From: Planctomycetaceae bacterium
GTDB taxonomy: Bacteria; Planctomycetota; Planctomycetia; Pirellulales; Pirellulaceae
Direction: 5' to 3'
Length of the DNA stretch: 36,538 nucleotides
Assembly: GCA_002862205.1 (NCBI GenBank)
Contig: PKCN01000073.1
Location: forward strand, 1 to 36,538
Below are positions 23,097 to 31,352 of the stretch, in pieces. Made by a program: the position numbers and the translations under genes. The notes under the pieces were generated by a model. The model was not told the DNA's origin, searched no databases, and saw nothing but the letters and a program-made list of their open reading frames with translations. Each line of letters starts with the position of its first letter. The first letter of the stretch is position 1.

Positions 23097-24230
23097 TCAA
23101 TAAACCCCAACCGTGGTCGCGCTGGCGAGTTCATGGAAAGGACGAACCCCACTAACGCCATCCCAAGGATACGTTTCAAAGGGAGCTTCTCTTTCTCCCT
23201 CATCACGCTCCATGAAGCCCGGCACGAAGAACTCGTCGGTCAGGGTGTAAAGTTTGACGCGACCAGTCTCACCGTACCCGACCTTCTGGTCGTAGTCATC
23301 GAAAGTGACAACCTCGGTGACTGCACGCGGTTGGGGTGCAAAGTAGGAGATTTTGTAGTTATCCGCCGCTGTGACTGGTTTGCTACAGGCAAGTCCCATG
23401 AGCGTGTTGCCATAAGTCGGTGTCATGTAGACACCGCCCTCTTCTGCCGGTCCGCCGAGTAATTCCTCGACGCAAAATTTGGTCCACTGGGGGGTGAATT
23501 CCGTACCTCCCGAGAAGATGCCGGTGATGCCACATTCCTGAAGGCTGGTTCCGCGTTCATCGAGGGCTTCGCCGAGCGACTCCAGAAGTTTTGGGGTCGC
23601 AAACATGCATTTTACATCGTGCCCAGCTGTCAGCACCGTGACCGCTTGATCGATGCAATGCTTCTTGTACTCCTCAAGATGATCCATCCAACCTTTCTTG
23701 ATCAGTTTGACAACCCAGCGTGGATCCAAGTCAATGCAGAAGCAAATCCCGCCACGATACTGAGCGAGATGTTCAACAGCTAGCCGCAAACGCCGAGGTC
23801 CACTTGGCCCAAGCATGAGCCAGTTCGACCCTTGGGGGAAGTATTTTTCTGGAAGCGTATCACTGAACAATTCGTAGTCTTTCCAATGGTCCTCGACGAC
23901 GACACGACTCTTCGGAATCCCTGTCGTTCCCCCGGTTTCGAAGACATAAGTCGGTTTGTTGGCGTGTCCTTTTGGAACCCAACGCCGCACTGGGCCACCA
24001 CGGAGCCACTCGTCTTCAAAGTGAGGAAATTTTTTCAGGTCGTCGAACGACTTGACGTCGGTGAGCGGATTAAAGTTGAGCTCAGCCTTTTTTTCCAGCC
24101 AAAACGGACTCCCGGTCTCTTCGCTGAAATGCCAATGCACCGTCTTCACGGTGTGTTCGTCGAGTCGTGCCCGTGCATCTGATGCCTGTTGGGCTACTTC
24201 TTCGCTCACGGTGTAATCCGCCGTACTCAT
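23097..24230 (-). CDS. Acyl-adenylate-forming enzyme (LuxE / phenylacetate-CoA-ligase-like)
   Basis: A 377-residue member of the ANL adenylating superfamily. YVFETGGTTGIPKSRVV (95-111) is the ATP-binding P-loop (TGGTTGxPK), IFSGGTEFTPQW (238-249) the following strand, MTPTYGNTLMGL (269-280) the A5-type motif, and GYGETGRVKLYTL (318-330) with ERDEGER (341-347) the region preceding the C-terminal domain. At 377 residues it is shorter than phenylacetate-CoA ligases (~430) and close to LuxE (~370), which activates fatty acids and passes them on through a cysteine; several cysteines are present (163, 165, 192, 208, 233, 253, 282), but I cannot say which would act. It is the first gene of a two-gene operon with the ALDH-fold reductase, suggesting joint reduction of a carboxylic acid to an aldehyde. 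The actual acid is not indicated by the sequence. Confidence 0.8.
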   Translation of the reverse strand: MSTADYTVSEEVAQQASDARARLDEHTVKTVHWHFSEETGSPFWLEKKAELNFNPLTDVKSFDDLKKFPHFEDEWLRGGPVRRWVPKGHANKPTYVFETGGTTGIPKSRVVVEDHWKDYELFSDTLPEKYFPQGSNWLMLGPSGPRRLRLAVEHLAQYRGGICFCIDLDPRWVVKLIKKGWMDHLEEYKKHCIDQAVTVLTAGHDVKCMFATPKLLESLGEALDERGTSLQECGITGIFSGGTEFTPQWTKFCVEELLGGPAEEGGVYMTPTYGNTLMGLACSKPVTAADNYKISYFAPQPRAVTEVVTFDDYDQKVGYGETGRVKLYTLTDEFFVPGFMERDEGEREAPFETYPWDGVSGVRPFHELASATTVGVY

Positions 24231-24912
24231 TGAATCCTCGGCTTTCGGGTAGGTGACTGTCTCGCCACTTGTATATCACGCTCAGGTCCGTTGGACGATC
24301 CGTCCTCATTCGACGCTACATTATGGAGGGTCGGAAACCATCCGTGGTGAGCCAGCAGTGAAATGGGGCTTCAAAACGCTCAGATCTCTGCTCACAGCCC
24401 CGGATTCGAACAAAAAAAGAAATCGTGCCCAACCTGTTGTTGTTCCCACTGAACCACGCATCAAGCCGCTACTGAGGCTCACAGGCATCAATCACCGCCT
24501 GAAAAACAGCCGCAAATCATTCAGCCGCATGGGTGCATATTTTGGCTTGCCCCGAGCGCTGCAATGATCACATAGCCAATCGGACGGCTCAGATCCAATC
24601 TGAAGACCGCCAACTTTTCAGCCGGTAATTCCTCAGAGCGGTTACGTCAACTCAAGCACCGTTGCCGCACTCCAGAAAATCCTGCGTCTGCAGCGAGCCT
24701 TGAATGCGTGCTGCCATGAATCATTGCTCATCCCGTACCATGAAACGCACAAAGTGACGCCGCCTCCCCCGGGATCTGCGACACACACCATTGCCTGCTA
24801 CCAGAATTTCTTGACTGCATGACAAGCGAAAGCCAATCAGGCAAACAAGCTGGGAACGAGCATCATTGCTCCAGAACTGCCTTACATTTCTTTCCAACAC
24901 TCGCGGATTGAC
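24231..24912. other. 682-bp divergent gap with no recognisable gene
   Basis: It lies between the adenylating-enzyme gene (minus strand) and a small plus-strand gene. Open frames within it are basic, have poor composition and match no family. I see no terminator, tandem repeat or tRNA; a ggattcgaac sequence at 24409-24418 resembles a T-arm by chance but has no matching stem. The adenylation operon promoter should be within it. Confidence 0.45.
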
Positions 24913-25272
24913 ATGCCAACCAATCCATTTTCCGTCCCAACAGAACTCCCTGATGAACGCGGCGTATTTGGCGAAGCCCGGCTGATCCGGAAGGGTTTTT
25001 TGTACCGTGTGATCGAGATAGAGAGTCCGTTCCACTTTCAACTTGTTTATGACGGCTGGTGGTTCCGGCAGACGGTCAAAATCAACGGTCTCATGGCATG
25101 GTCACAGATCAGCTGGCTGACGATCGAAAGAGACGCAGAATTCGATCTGCCCTCGGAAGTCTCGGCGGATCAACTGCGATGCAAAATCGAAATCAACTTT
25201 GCCAAAGCGTTGCTCATCCGACGTTTCCGAATCTGGATCGACAACCACTTGGCTTACGATGAGGTTCTTTAA
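24913..25272 (+). CDS. Small hypothetical protein (119 aa)
   Basis: A compact 119-residue protein that I do not recognise. It starts MPTNPFSVPTELPDERG and then has alternating strand-like segments rich in Phe, Trp, Tyr and Ile: YRVIEIESPFHFQLVYDGWW (31-50), FRQTVKINGLMAWSQISWLTI (51-71), LRCKIEINFAKALLIRRFRI (88-107) and WIDNHLAYDEVL. This is consistent with a beta-sandwich or PH/WYL-like small fold. There is no signal peptide. The balanced hydrophobic/charged pattern over the whole length and the normal composition argue for a genuine gene. It converges with the methyltransferase gene, 67 bp apart. Confidence 0.6.
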   Translation: MPTNPFSVPTELPDERGVFGEARLIRKGFLYRVIEIESPFHFQLVYDGWWFRQTVKINGLMAWSQISWLTIERDAEFDLPSEVSADQLRCKIEINFAKALLIRRFRIWIDNHLAYDEVL

Positions 25273-25339
25273 GGCAGATGCAGTGACGACATTGCTGCAT
25301 GGGAAAGAAAAGGCGACTTTGTGATGTCTACCAATTTTT

Positions 25340-26140
25340 TCAAGCTGCGTCCCGATGAAAATCAGGATGCTTTGGATGATCTCCATCAGCCACCTTCCCG
25401 AAACCTGTGAACTCCGGGTCGGGGGTGTGGTAGGTCTCAGGCACAAGCCCCATGGTTGCTGAATCAGGCTTGGCTGCATCCAAAACAAGTGAAGTGTATG
25501 CGAACGGTTGCGTTATATTTCGCTCATCAAACAACAGAGTCCTGTGCACCAAGCCCTTGGACACGTCCCATTGATTGGAATGAAAAACTCCCTCGTGATC
25601 GAAGAACTCGATCAGCCGAACCCGGAAACCAATGGACAGGAAGGCTTCGGCAAAAGAATGATGGTTGTACAACACACAAGGGTTTTCTGCTCGACGTTCA
25701 CCACCACGCCGCAACTGGTCCTGAGATTGCTGCGAGGGGTGAAATTCATCAGGCACAGCCACACGCAGATAGCCGCCAGGACGTAAGAACTGAAAACAAT
25801 TGCGTGCAGCAATTTTGCCTTCCAGCCTGCTCAAATGCTCCCAGACATTTTCTGCAAGGATCGCATCAACAGAACTTTTCTGAAAAAAACAACTCCAACT
25901 CGCAGAATCCACTAAGTCAAAATGATCGCATCCGGCGGCAATCCAACCATCGGTGCAATGACTATTCGAACCCAACGCCAAACGGATTCGATCGTTTGAT
26001 TCAATTTGACGGCGTAGCAGACGGGCCGATCGGGAATCACGAATTGGCCTGCCGAACCAATGAGGTAACCAACGCACGGCATGCACCCCGAACAGCACGA
26101 GACAAAAAATGATGACAAGATTCAATACAGAAAATCGCAA
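25340..26140 (-). CDS. SAM-dependent methyltransferase with N-terminal membrane anchor
   Basis: A 266-residue class I methyltransferase of the Methyltransf_11/COG4627 type. Residues 1-22 form a hydrophobic helix (FSVLNLVIIFCLVLFGVHAV), which should tether it to the membrane. RIRLALGSNSHCTDGWIAAG (51-70) is motif I (LxLGSN..), CDHFDLVD follows, ILAENVWEHLSRLE (94-107) carries the conserved E..EHl stretch, and FQFLRPGGYLRVAVPDEFHP (117-136) is the post-III LkPGG.l.iavPd motif. Related proteins sit in surface-polysaccharide or lipid gene sets, but no such neighbours are seen here. The gene ends 67 bp from its convergent neighbour, and 28 bp separate its ATG from the end of the metallophosphoesterase gene upstream, so the two may form an operon. 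Confidence 0.85.
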   Translation of the reverse strand: MRFSVLNLVIIFCLVLFGVHAVRWLPHWFGRPIRDSRSARLLRRQIESNDRIRLALGSNSHCTDGWIAAGCDHFDLVDSASWSCFFQKSSVDAILAENVWEHLSRLEGKIAARNCFQFLRPGGYLRVAVPDEFHPSQQSQDQLRRGGERRAENPCVLYNHHSFAEAFLSIGFRVRLIEFFDHEGVFHSNQWDVSKGLVHRTLLFDERNITQPFAYTSLVLDAAKPDSATMGLVPETYHTPDPEFTGFGKVADGDHPKHPDFHRDAA

Positions 26141-26168
26141 CGTGCTGTAAAGACGAACCTCTACAAGG

Positions 26169-26792
26169 TCACTTGAACCCCGGGCAATCGATCTCGATCA
26201 TCACACCACGGGGTCCGGCATTGAGCACGCAAGTGTCACCCAAACGCACCTGTTTTTCCCAGTCACTGTGAATATGCCCGCACACAACAAGGCGAGGTTG
26301 CGTTGCCTCAATCGCGTTACGAATGGCCTGGCTACCGCGAATCATCCCGCTACTATCGTGATCAACAGTATCCAGTGGCGGCGAATGAACCACCAGCACA
26401 GCGTTTCCTTGACAACCCGCAAGCAGGGACTCCGCTTGATCTTCGGAAAAGTCATAACTCCAGTCACCGAAGGGAGTCACAGGGATTCCGCCCCCAACGC
26501 CCCAAATCGCCATGCCCGCCACGGTGCACCCCGTCCCGTGCAATACACTGGCGGAACTCCAACCCACCACTTCAACCGCAGACTCCAACTCCTGAACCGA
26601 CTCCCCGTTTCCCGGCACCAAAACCGATGGTTTGTCGATCTCCGCCAAAATTTGGATTGTATCTTCCACCCCTTTTCGCCGTGTCGCAAAATCTCCAGCT
26701 CCGATCACAATATCGGCGGCACTGGACAACGCAACGATTCTCTTTGCGGCAATAACATCACGGTGCAGGTCACTAAAACATAAAAATTTCAC
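26169..26792 (-). CDS. Metallophosphoesterase (calcineurin-like)
   Basis: The calcineurin-like phosphoesterase fold uses a two-metal centre to cleave phosphomono- or diesters. I start at the GTG at 26792 (MKFLCFSDLHRD), which gives 207 residues and puts the first motif at the N-terminus as in the family; the ATG at 26900 would add 36 unrelated residues. All five metal/phosphate motifs are present in order: SDLH (8-11), GAGDF (31-35), PGNGE (59-63), VVHSPP (133-138) and CGHIH (172-176). The closing NAGPRG is also typical. Small enzymes of this kind include YfcE-like phosphodiesterases; the substrate is not predictable. It is transcribed ahead of the methyltransferase gene with only 28 bp between. 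Confidence 0.88.
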   Translation of the reverse strand: MKFLCFSDLHRDVIAAKRIVALSSAADIVIGAGDFATRRKGVEDTIQILAEIDKPSVLVPGNGESVQELESAVEVVGWSSASVLHGTGCTVAGMAIWGVGGGIPVTPFGDWSYDFSEDQAESLLAGCQGNAVLVVHSPPLDTVDHDSSGMIRGSQAIRNAIEATQPRLVVCGHIHSDWEKQVRLGDTCVLNAGPRGVMIEIDCPGFK

Positions 26793-27028
26793 GCCGTGAT
26801 TCTCGCAAATTTCAACATGGGAATGACCTCGAAACAAAGGTAGCCAATCGAGAGAGTGGCCGATCGGCACAAAGGGATCACAATGGGATCTCTGAAGCAT
26901 ACATCGTTCGAATCACAATTCCGCTACATTTATTTACGTGCGGCGTTAGCGATTCACCGCCAAAATTGCAGATCCCGTGTCGTTGTCTGATTAAAGTTAC
27001 AAGAAAGCAACATCGGGATCAGCGTCTC

Positions 27029-27061
27029 AGGTCGTCGACAAACGCTGTTTGTCGACGACCT
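27029..27061. promoter_or_regulatory. Perfect 15-bp inverted repeat with 3-base loop
   Basis: aggtcgtcgacaaac (27029-27043), loop gct, gtttgtcgacgacct (27047-27061). The stem is perfect and lies 39 bp upstream of the small membrane protein start at 27101, in the 308-bp divergent spacer 26793-27100, which contains no other feature I can support. With no T-run it is not a typical terminator. It may be a leader hairpin, an operator palindrome or an insertion remnant. Confidence 0.9.
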
Positions 27062-27100
27062 CCAAACGTGCAGCTCCTGTTACCCTATTCACGCGTGGTG

Positions 27101-27457
27101 ATGTCTTTCATGCCAAGTTCATCAAATCACCCCACCGATTATCGTCGGCTGATGATCCTGGTTTGCTCCATCGTGCTGCTAGCCACCTTCGCAGTGATTG
27201 TCTGGCAGGAGGGGCAACGTGGCGAACACAAAATGCTTGCCAACGCCGCAGGTCGAGTCGGTCTGGTGATGGGTGTCCTCTGGATGGCATGGCCGAATTT
27301 ACGCCGTCCTATCAATTGGCTGCCACCCGGGATCGCCGTTGCAGGCGTGATCGCGATTGGCATGATCGCCGCTCGCCCCGCTTTAGCCATGGTCGCCATC
27401 CCGGCAGTTGGGACGTTGCTGGTCGTGACCACAATCGTTCGCAGCCTGAAACCGTAG
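27101..27457 (+). CDS. Small membrane protein (118 aa), unknown function
   Basis: An integral membrane protein with about four hydrophobic segments (roughly 17-36, 49-63, 74-92 and 94-112 from the ATG at 27101). The frame is open from 26966, but the 45 residues before this ATG are Arg/Cys-rich and would translate through the perfect hairpin at 27029-27061, so I exclude them. A second start at 27110 is possible. No family recognised. The connecting stretch WQEGQRGEHKMLANAAGR is polar, and the C-terminus (RSLKP) is positive, so probably cytoplasmic. The hairpin directly upstream may control its expression. Confidence 0.6.
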   Translation: MSFMPSSSNHPTDYRRLMILVCSIVLLATFAVIVWQEGQRGEHKMLANAAGRVGLVMGVLWMAWPNLRRPINWLPPGIAVAGVIAIGMIAARPALAMVAIPAVGTLLVVTTIVRSLKP

Positions 27458-27588
27458 CGATAGGCAAAGTTACACGGCTGGAAACTGGACACGCCTGGAA
27501 CTGCAGCGTAGCGGCTGGACACGTGACGGCTGCTCTGGTTTCACAAGCTGGGCCAACGGCTGTTTGTTAATGCAGCACGCCTCTGTGC

Positions 27589-27620
27589 TCCTACTTTTGT
27601 TCCTACTTTTGTTCCTACTT
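27589..27620. repeat. 12-bp direct repeat at the 3' end of the DUF4870-like gene
   Basis: tcctacttttgt occurs at 27589-27600 and 27601-27612, with a partial third copy (tcctactt) to 27620 that runs into the stop codon of the adjacent minus-strand gene. Slippage here could shift that gene's 3' end. Confidence 0.85.
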
Positions 27621-28211
27621 GATCAAACGTAAAGTCATCGGATATCGATAACTGTTACCGGACCAAACTTGAAGCGGAGCAATGATGCCGAAAACAACTT
27701 GCATCAGTGGAACAATGAACAACAAGGGAAACACAACACCGCACGACAAAAGGACGATACCTGAGATCGCGAGCGACATTAGGGATAGGGAAATTTGAAA
27801 GTTCAATGCTTCCTTCGCCTGGTTACCGACAAAAGCCGACGTATCACGGCAGCACACGAAAATCACCAATGGCCCGAGAAATCCAAGCAATCCGACCGTG
27901 AACACTCCAATCAACCCGGAAGCGTGTGCTAGCGTTGCCAAGACGCGATCGTCGCCCCCTGTCTGGTGGCTCGTGGATGACTTATCCAATGGCTGATTCA
28001 CCGGTTCTGGGGCCGTTTGATCTGCAGTACCCTCCGCGGGGCCCAAATCATCAGCTACGTGCGGTGGGTTGGATTGCGTAGCTGATGGGCGTGGTGCCGC
28101 AGGTGCTGGCACCCGCATCACATGCGAGCAAGCTGGGCACTTGGCTTTCCTACCCACACTGGCTGCGGGTACTTCAAGCTCGTTACCGCACTGCTCGCAG
28201 GTGAATCGCAT
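27615..28211 (-). CDS. DUF4870-type membrane protein with N-terminal zinc ribbon
   Basis: A 198-residue protein. The start at 28211 (MRFTCEQCGNEL) is preferred over 28220. Residues 1-33 form a zinc ribbon with paired cysteines (CEQC at 5-8, CPAC at 25-28) of the planctomycete/myxobacterial kind often placed before membrane domains. A Pro/Ala/Gln-rich linker runs to about 85, followed by a DUF4870/Tic20-like membrane domain: RVLATLAHASGLIGVFTVGLLGFLGPLVIF, then FVGNQAKEALNFQISLSL (the conserved H/NQ.keALNfQ motif) and two further membrane helices, ending MTLRLIK. The family's role is not established. Divergent neighbours are far away (735 bp upstream), so it is probably a single-gene unit. Confidence 0.85.
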   Translation of the reverse strand: MRFTCEQCGNELEVPAASVGRKAKCPACSHVMRVPAPAAPRPSATQSNPPHVADDLGPAEGTADQTAPEPVNQPLDKSSTSHQTGGDDRVLATLAHASGLIGVFTVGLLGFLGPLVIFVCCRDTSAFVGNQAKEALNFQISLSLMSLAISGIVLLSCGVVFPLLFIVPLMQVVFGIIAPLQVWSGNSYRYPMTLRLIK

Positions 28212-28946
28212 GACCATCAATTATCTTTGAGTTGTGACGTGAAGGAATTAAAACAGGGTTGTCGGATTTCGACATCCGTATGCATGTCGCCGCATCAGTG
28301 ACGCATCCTTCGCCAAGGACCAACCATCAAGCACGCATTTCATGGGTTATTTTGTACCGAGGTTATTCGTCTGTCCCGGTAAACTCTTGGTGAAAAAACT
28401 CGCAACGATAAATAAAACCGGCAATCCTTGCCCGCCGTTCGGGGCTAGAGGGCTCCCATTGCGATGAATTGAAGCCGCACGAGTCCCAGCTTCGCTTCTT
28501 GCAAACACACTCAGCCAGTCCCGCACGCAAAGATAGAAAAGGTGAGCAAAATTTAATGATTACTCTGAGCTGATTGCCACAACTGGATTTGAAATAAGTC
28601 GCTGCTGTCTCTGCGAGCTTCCCGGCTTGCGTTATCCCGACCATGAATCCCGTATTTTCCCTGTTTTCGGACATGCATCTGCGCCATGGCATGGAAAAAA
28701 CTGTCATTGTGAAACTCGCAGAACGCTCTCTTTTTGATCATCGCAATCGCAATCAGCGACAAAATCAGAAAAAACCTACCTTACCTACCTTGTTCTGGCC
28801 GAACTAATCAACAACACCGGTCTGGTAATACCATTTTGGAGAGCAAGGTTGCCACCCGCGGCAGCTGATTCCTACTCGCATCGTGCGTCGGGATTTTCAA
28901 AAGGACACGGGCCCAGAGTGATTCAGGACTGCAGGGAGGCATTTCG
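28212..28946. other. 735-bp gap, AT-richer, with one doubtful ORF
   Basis: This is the largest non-coding space in the window. A minus-strand frame at 28363-28707 (114 codons) contains Cys-rich and Arg-rich stretches (AECVCKKRSWDSCGF, SSPERRARIAGFIYRC) without family resemblance; I cannot decide between an orphan gene, a decayed gene and chance. Elsewhere there is a small acctaccttacctacctt direct repeat (28775-28792). The right end holds the promoter and the strong gggagg ribosome binding site (28934-28939) of the BON-domain gene. Confidence 0.4.
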
Positions 28947-30230
28947 ATGCGACGCAAATATTTCGGATTGGCGATTGCCGCGATCGCTACTTTCGGGCCA
29001 ATGCAGGCCTGGGGTGGGGACCGTGAGATCGCAGAACAGATCATCAAACGACTCAAGAGCAACCGAGACTCGGGAGCTCTGAAGGATTTCACCCTCGACA
29101 TGAAGGTCGATAAGGGTGTCGTTCTATTCCGTGGGAGTGTCTCCAAAGACGCTCAGAAACAACTTGTACTTGGGACGGCCAAGGGCATTGACGGGATCAC
29201 CAAAGTCACCGACGAAGTCAACATTCTGACCGCTGAATCCACAATGGCCGTCATGGCACCTGTGGCAAAGCCAGATCTGACTGAACTGCCCGCTCCGGCA
29301 CCCAAGGTCGAGAAGACCAAGCCGGAAGGCAAAGTCGCTGAGCTGGAATCCAGCAACAAGAAGGCGAGTAAGCTGGCTTCCAAACCGGCCCCGAAGGCGG
29401 TAGCAAAGGCAAAGCCCAACCCATTTTCGTTCAAACAGGCGCTTTCTGCCAAGCGAGCCCAGACTCAACCTGTGGTTCCCGGCAAGGTGATCCCTGTCAG
29501 CGCAGTGGAGCCAAAAGATGACGCTGAAGTCGTCGCCGCAGTGGTCAGTGCCCTGCGAACGGCGAAAGCCAAAGGTGAGCTGGTTGGCTTCGGTGTTGAT
29601 GTTCGCAGCAACAATGGTGTGCTGCAGCTGACCGGACGTGCCAGCTCGTCCCAACAGCGTGATAAGATTCTAAAAATCGCTGCCAACGTGGCCGGTGTCT
29701 CCGGAGTTCGCGAGGCAATCTCGATCCCAAGTGCGGTTCCAGCCGTTGCAGCAGCGACACCACGGCTCCCCGAGCCTCCTTCCTTGCAGGAAGTTGCTTT
29801 GGCTCCTGTAGCTGTCGATCCTGTCAGTCGCCCCAGCCGACTAGCTTCCAACCGTACAGCCGCCGCCCCTGTGGCAGCCCCGGTTCAGTCGCCTGTGATG
29901 ACAACGCCTTACCGGGCACAAGCAGCACCAATGAGAGCCATGCCAGCAAGTGCTGCCGCTGCTCCAATGGGTGGTCAGCCAGTTCCAATGGCTCCTCACT
30001 CAGCTGTTGGTGCACCACGGTACGATTCGCCAAACATGCCAAACTATGCCTGGCCTGGCTACGCAGCCTACCCAAACTACGCTGCGTTGACCTACCCACA
30101 GCAGTACAGCCCTTCGGCATGGCCATACATCGGCCCGTTCTATCCATACCCACAGGTACCAATGGGTTGGAGAAAGATCAGCCTCGAATGGGATGACGGC
30201 TGGTGGTACTTGGACTTCACCGATCGCTAA
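28947..30230 (+). CDS. Secreted protein with two BON domains and an aromatic C-terminal tail
   Basis: A 427-residue exported protein. MRRKYFGLAIAAIATFGPMQAWGG is a signal peptide. BON domain 1 spans about 25-95 (REIAEQIIKRLKSNRDSGAL through GIDGITKVTDEVNIL) and BON domain 2 about 187-262 (DDAEVVAAVVSALRTAKAKG through NVAGVSGVREAISIP), both with the family's G..L.G.v.s..q...i...a..v.GV..V pattern. A Lys/Ala/Pro-rich linker joins them, and a Pro/Ala region follows. The C-terminus is aromatic and ends GWRKISLEWDDGWWYLDF. BON domains bind membranes or phospholipids and occur in OsmY-type envelope proteins, so a periplasmic stabilising role is a fair inference. A gggagg Shine-Dalgarno site seven bases ahead fixes the start, and a strong terminator lies 60 bp after the stop. 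Confidence 0.88.
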   Translation: MRRKYFGLAIAAIATFGPMQAWGGDREIAEQIIKRLKSNRDSGALKDFTLDMKVDKGVVLFRGSVSKDAQKQLVLGTAKGIDGITKVTDEVNILTAESTMAVMAPVAKPDLTELPAPAPKVEKTKPEGKVAELESSNKKASKLASKPAPKAVAKAKPNPFSFKQALSAKRAQTQPVVPGKVIPVSAVEPKDDAEVVAAVVSALRTAKAKGELVGFGVDVRSNNGVLQLTGRASSSQQRDKILKIAANVAGVSGVREAISIPSAVPAVAAATPRLPEPPSLQEVALAPVAVDPVSRPSRLASNRTAAAPVAAPVQSPVMTTPYRAQAAPMRAMPASAAAAPMGGQPVPMAPHSAVGAPRYDSPNMPNYAWPGYAAYPNYAALTYPQQYSPSAWPYIGPFYPYPQVPMGWRKISLEWDDGWWYLDFTDR

Positions 30231-30290
30231 GCCGGTCACAACGGAAGTCAGTTGCCACAGGCTTGGCAGCACAGTCCGAAAATCATGTGA

Positions 30291-30319
30291 CCCGCGTGTC
30301 CCAGGCACGCGGGTTTTTT
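30291..30319 (+). terminator. Rho-independent terminator of the BON-domain gene
   Basis: cccgcgtg (30291-30298) pairs with cacgcggg (30306-30313) around a 7-base loop, followed by six T residues (30314-30319). It stands alone 60 bp after the stop codon. Confidence 0.95.
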
Positions 30320-30376
30320 CATACCAAGTTTGATTGCACTGCCAGCACAGAGCAGCGTTTCGCAGGCACGAAATAC

Positions 30377-30404
30377 AGCGTGAAACCGAGACAAGTTTCA
30401 CGCT
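30377..30404. promoter_or_regulatory. Perfect 10-bp inverted repeat in the 401-bp spacer 30231-30631
   Basis: agcgtgaaac (30377-30386) - cgagacaa - gtttcacgct (30395-30404). It lies after the terminator of the BON gene and 227 bp before the lipoprotein gene, with no T-run. It may belong to a leader, a small RNA or an operator. The rest of the spacer shows nothing else I can support. Confidence 0.7.
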
Positions 30405-30631
30405 CGCGGGTCGCGATTCACGCAAGTTTGGCACGCCATGAAGAAAACTGGTTCTCAGCTTGGAACGTGATTTTCCGGCGAATCTGACCGGTTTTTAGTT
30501 TCTTCGGAATTATCCGCAAGATCGGTATAAGTTCACACGATACTACTGGTAAGCAAGGCGTCTGTTCTGTTCACATTGATGAGAATTCATAGTTCAGACG
30601 TGAAGGTAACGAACCACGGAAGGTTGCTCGG

Positions 30632-31267
30632 ATGACCAGCTCGAATCCCCATCGCGACGGAAACGTAATGGCCGCGATAGGCAAAAAGCGAAGCCACCAT
30701 GGTGTGCTTCGCAACATCACACTCAGCACATTGGCAGTATTAGCGATCGCATCGAGCGGTTGCTACGGCGTGAACTACGGCTACAACCTCGGGTTTCTTG
30801 GATTCCCGATGCCGGTCAGCCCCTACTACCAACACAAGCAAGAAGAGAAGTTCTGGAAGCAGGAGCGGTACAACCGCGTTCCAATTCTGGGCCCGACAAC
30901 TTCAGGCGGACCTACCGTCGCTTTGGACCCACCCAGCGATGATGAGATCATGCACGCTCTGGAAGCGGCGCGACCTGTTCAGGGTGGTATCCCACTTCTT
31001 TGGGAGAAGCAGCGGAACAATGTGCGAATCATCAAGGAAAAGATTGCGGACTACATCGATCCGCCTCGTTTTTATCCATTGATCGGACCTGCACAGTTGC
31101 ACCATGCTCACTACAAGTGCACGATCTACTTTGATGAAGAGACAATCATCGGCTATCCCGTTCCCCATACGTTGGAAGATCGCGAAGCAATCGAAGTTGT
31201 CTACATCGACCACAACCACTTCCACATGGTCGGTGATGTCGAACCTTACACGACTCCGAACCTGTAA
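30632..31267 (+). CDS. Conserved planctomycete-type lipoprotein
   Basis: A 211-residue exported protein. The N-terminal ~27 residues are basic, then LSTLAVLAIASSGCYG gives a hydrophobic core and a lipobox with Cys44, so it should be lipid-anchored. The ATG at 30668 (MAAIGKKRSHH) would give a signal of more normal length and is a good alternative start. The mature protein contains GYNLGFLGFPMPVSPYYQ, then PPSDDEIMHALEAARPVQGG, LLWEKQRNNVRIIKEKIADY, IGPAQLHHAHYKCTIYFDE and IEVVYIDHNHFHMVGDVEP. The His-rich end might bind metal. I associate this sequence type with planctomycetes, where it is unnamed. It is followed 53 bp later by a strong terminator and appears monocistronic. Confidence 0.8.
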   Translation: MTSSNPHRDGNVMAAIGKKRSHHGVLRNITLSTLAVLAIASSGCYGVNYGYNLGFLGFPMPVSPYYQHKQEEKFWKQERYNRVPILGPTTSGGPTVALDPPSDDEIMHALEAARPVQGGIPLLWEKQRNNVRIIKEKIADYIDPPRFYPLIGPAQLHHAHYKCTIYFDEETIIGYPVPHTLEDREAIEVVYIDHNHFHMVGDVEPYTTPNL

Positions 31268-31320
31268 GCCTTGCCTTCACTGCAGGTTCGAAGAACGACT
31301 TCGGTCATCAATCATCCATG

Positions 31321-31352
31321 ACGCCAGCCCTCAACGGCTGGCGTTTTTTTTT
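31321..31352 (+). terminator. Rho-independent terminator of the lipoprotein gene
   Basis: acgccagcc (31321-31329) pairs perfectly with ggctggcgt (31336-31344) around a six-base loop, followed by a run of T residues to 31352. Confidence 0.96.

Noticed and set aside
24409-24418. ggattcgaac, possible T-arm of a minus-strand tRNA
   Set aside because: The flanks do not form a 5-bp T stem and no cloverleaf can be drawn.
25456-26112. 218-codon plus-strand frame opposite the methyltransferase
   Set aside because: His/Asn/Arg-rich shadow; the minus strand has clear methyltransferase motifs.
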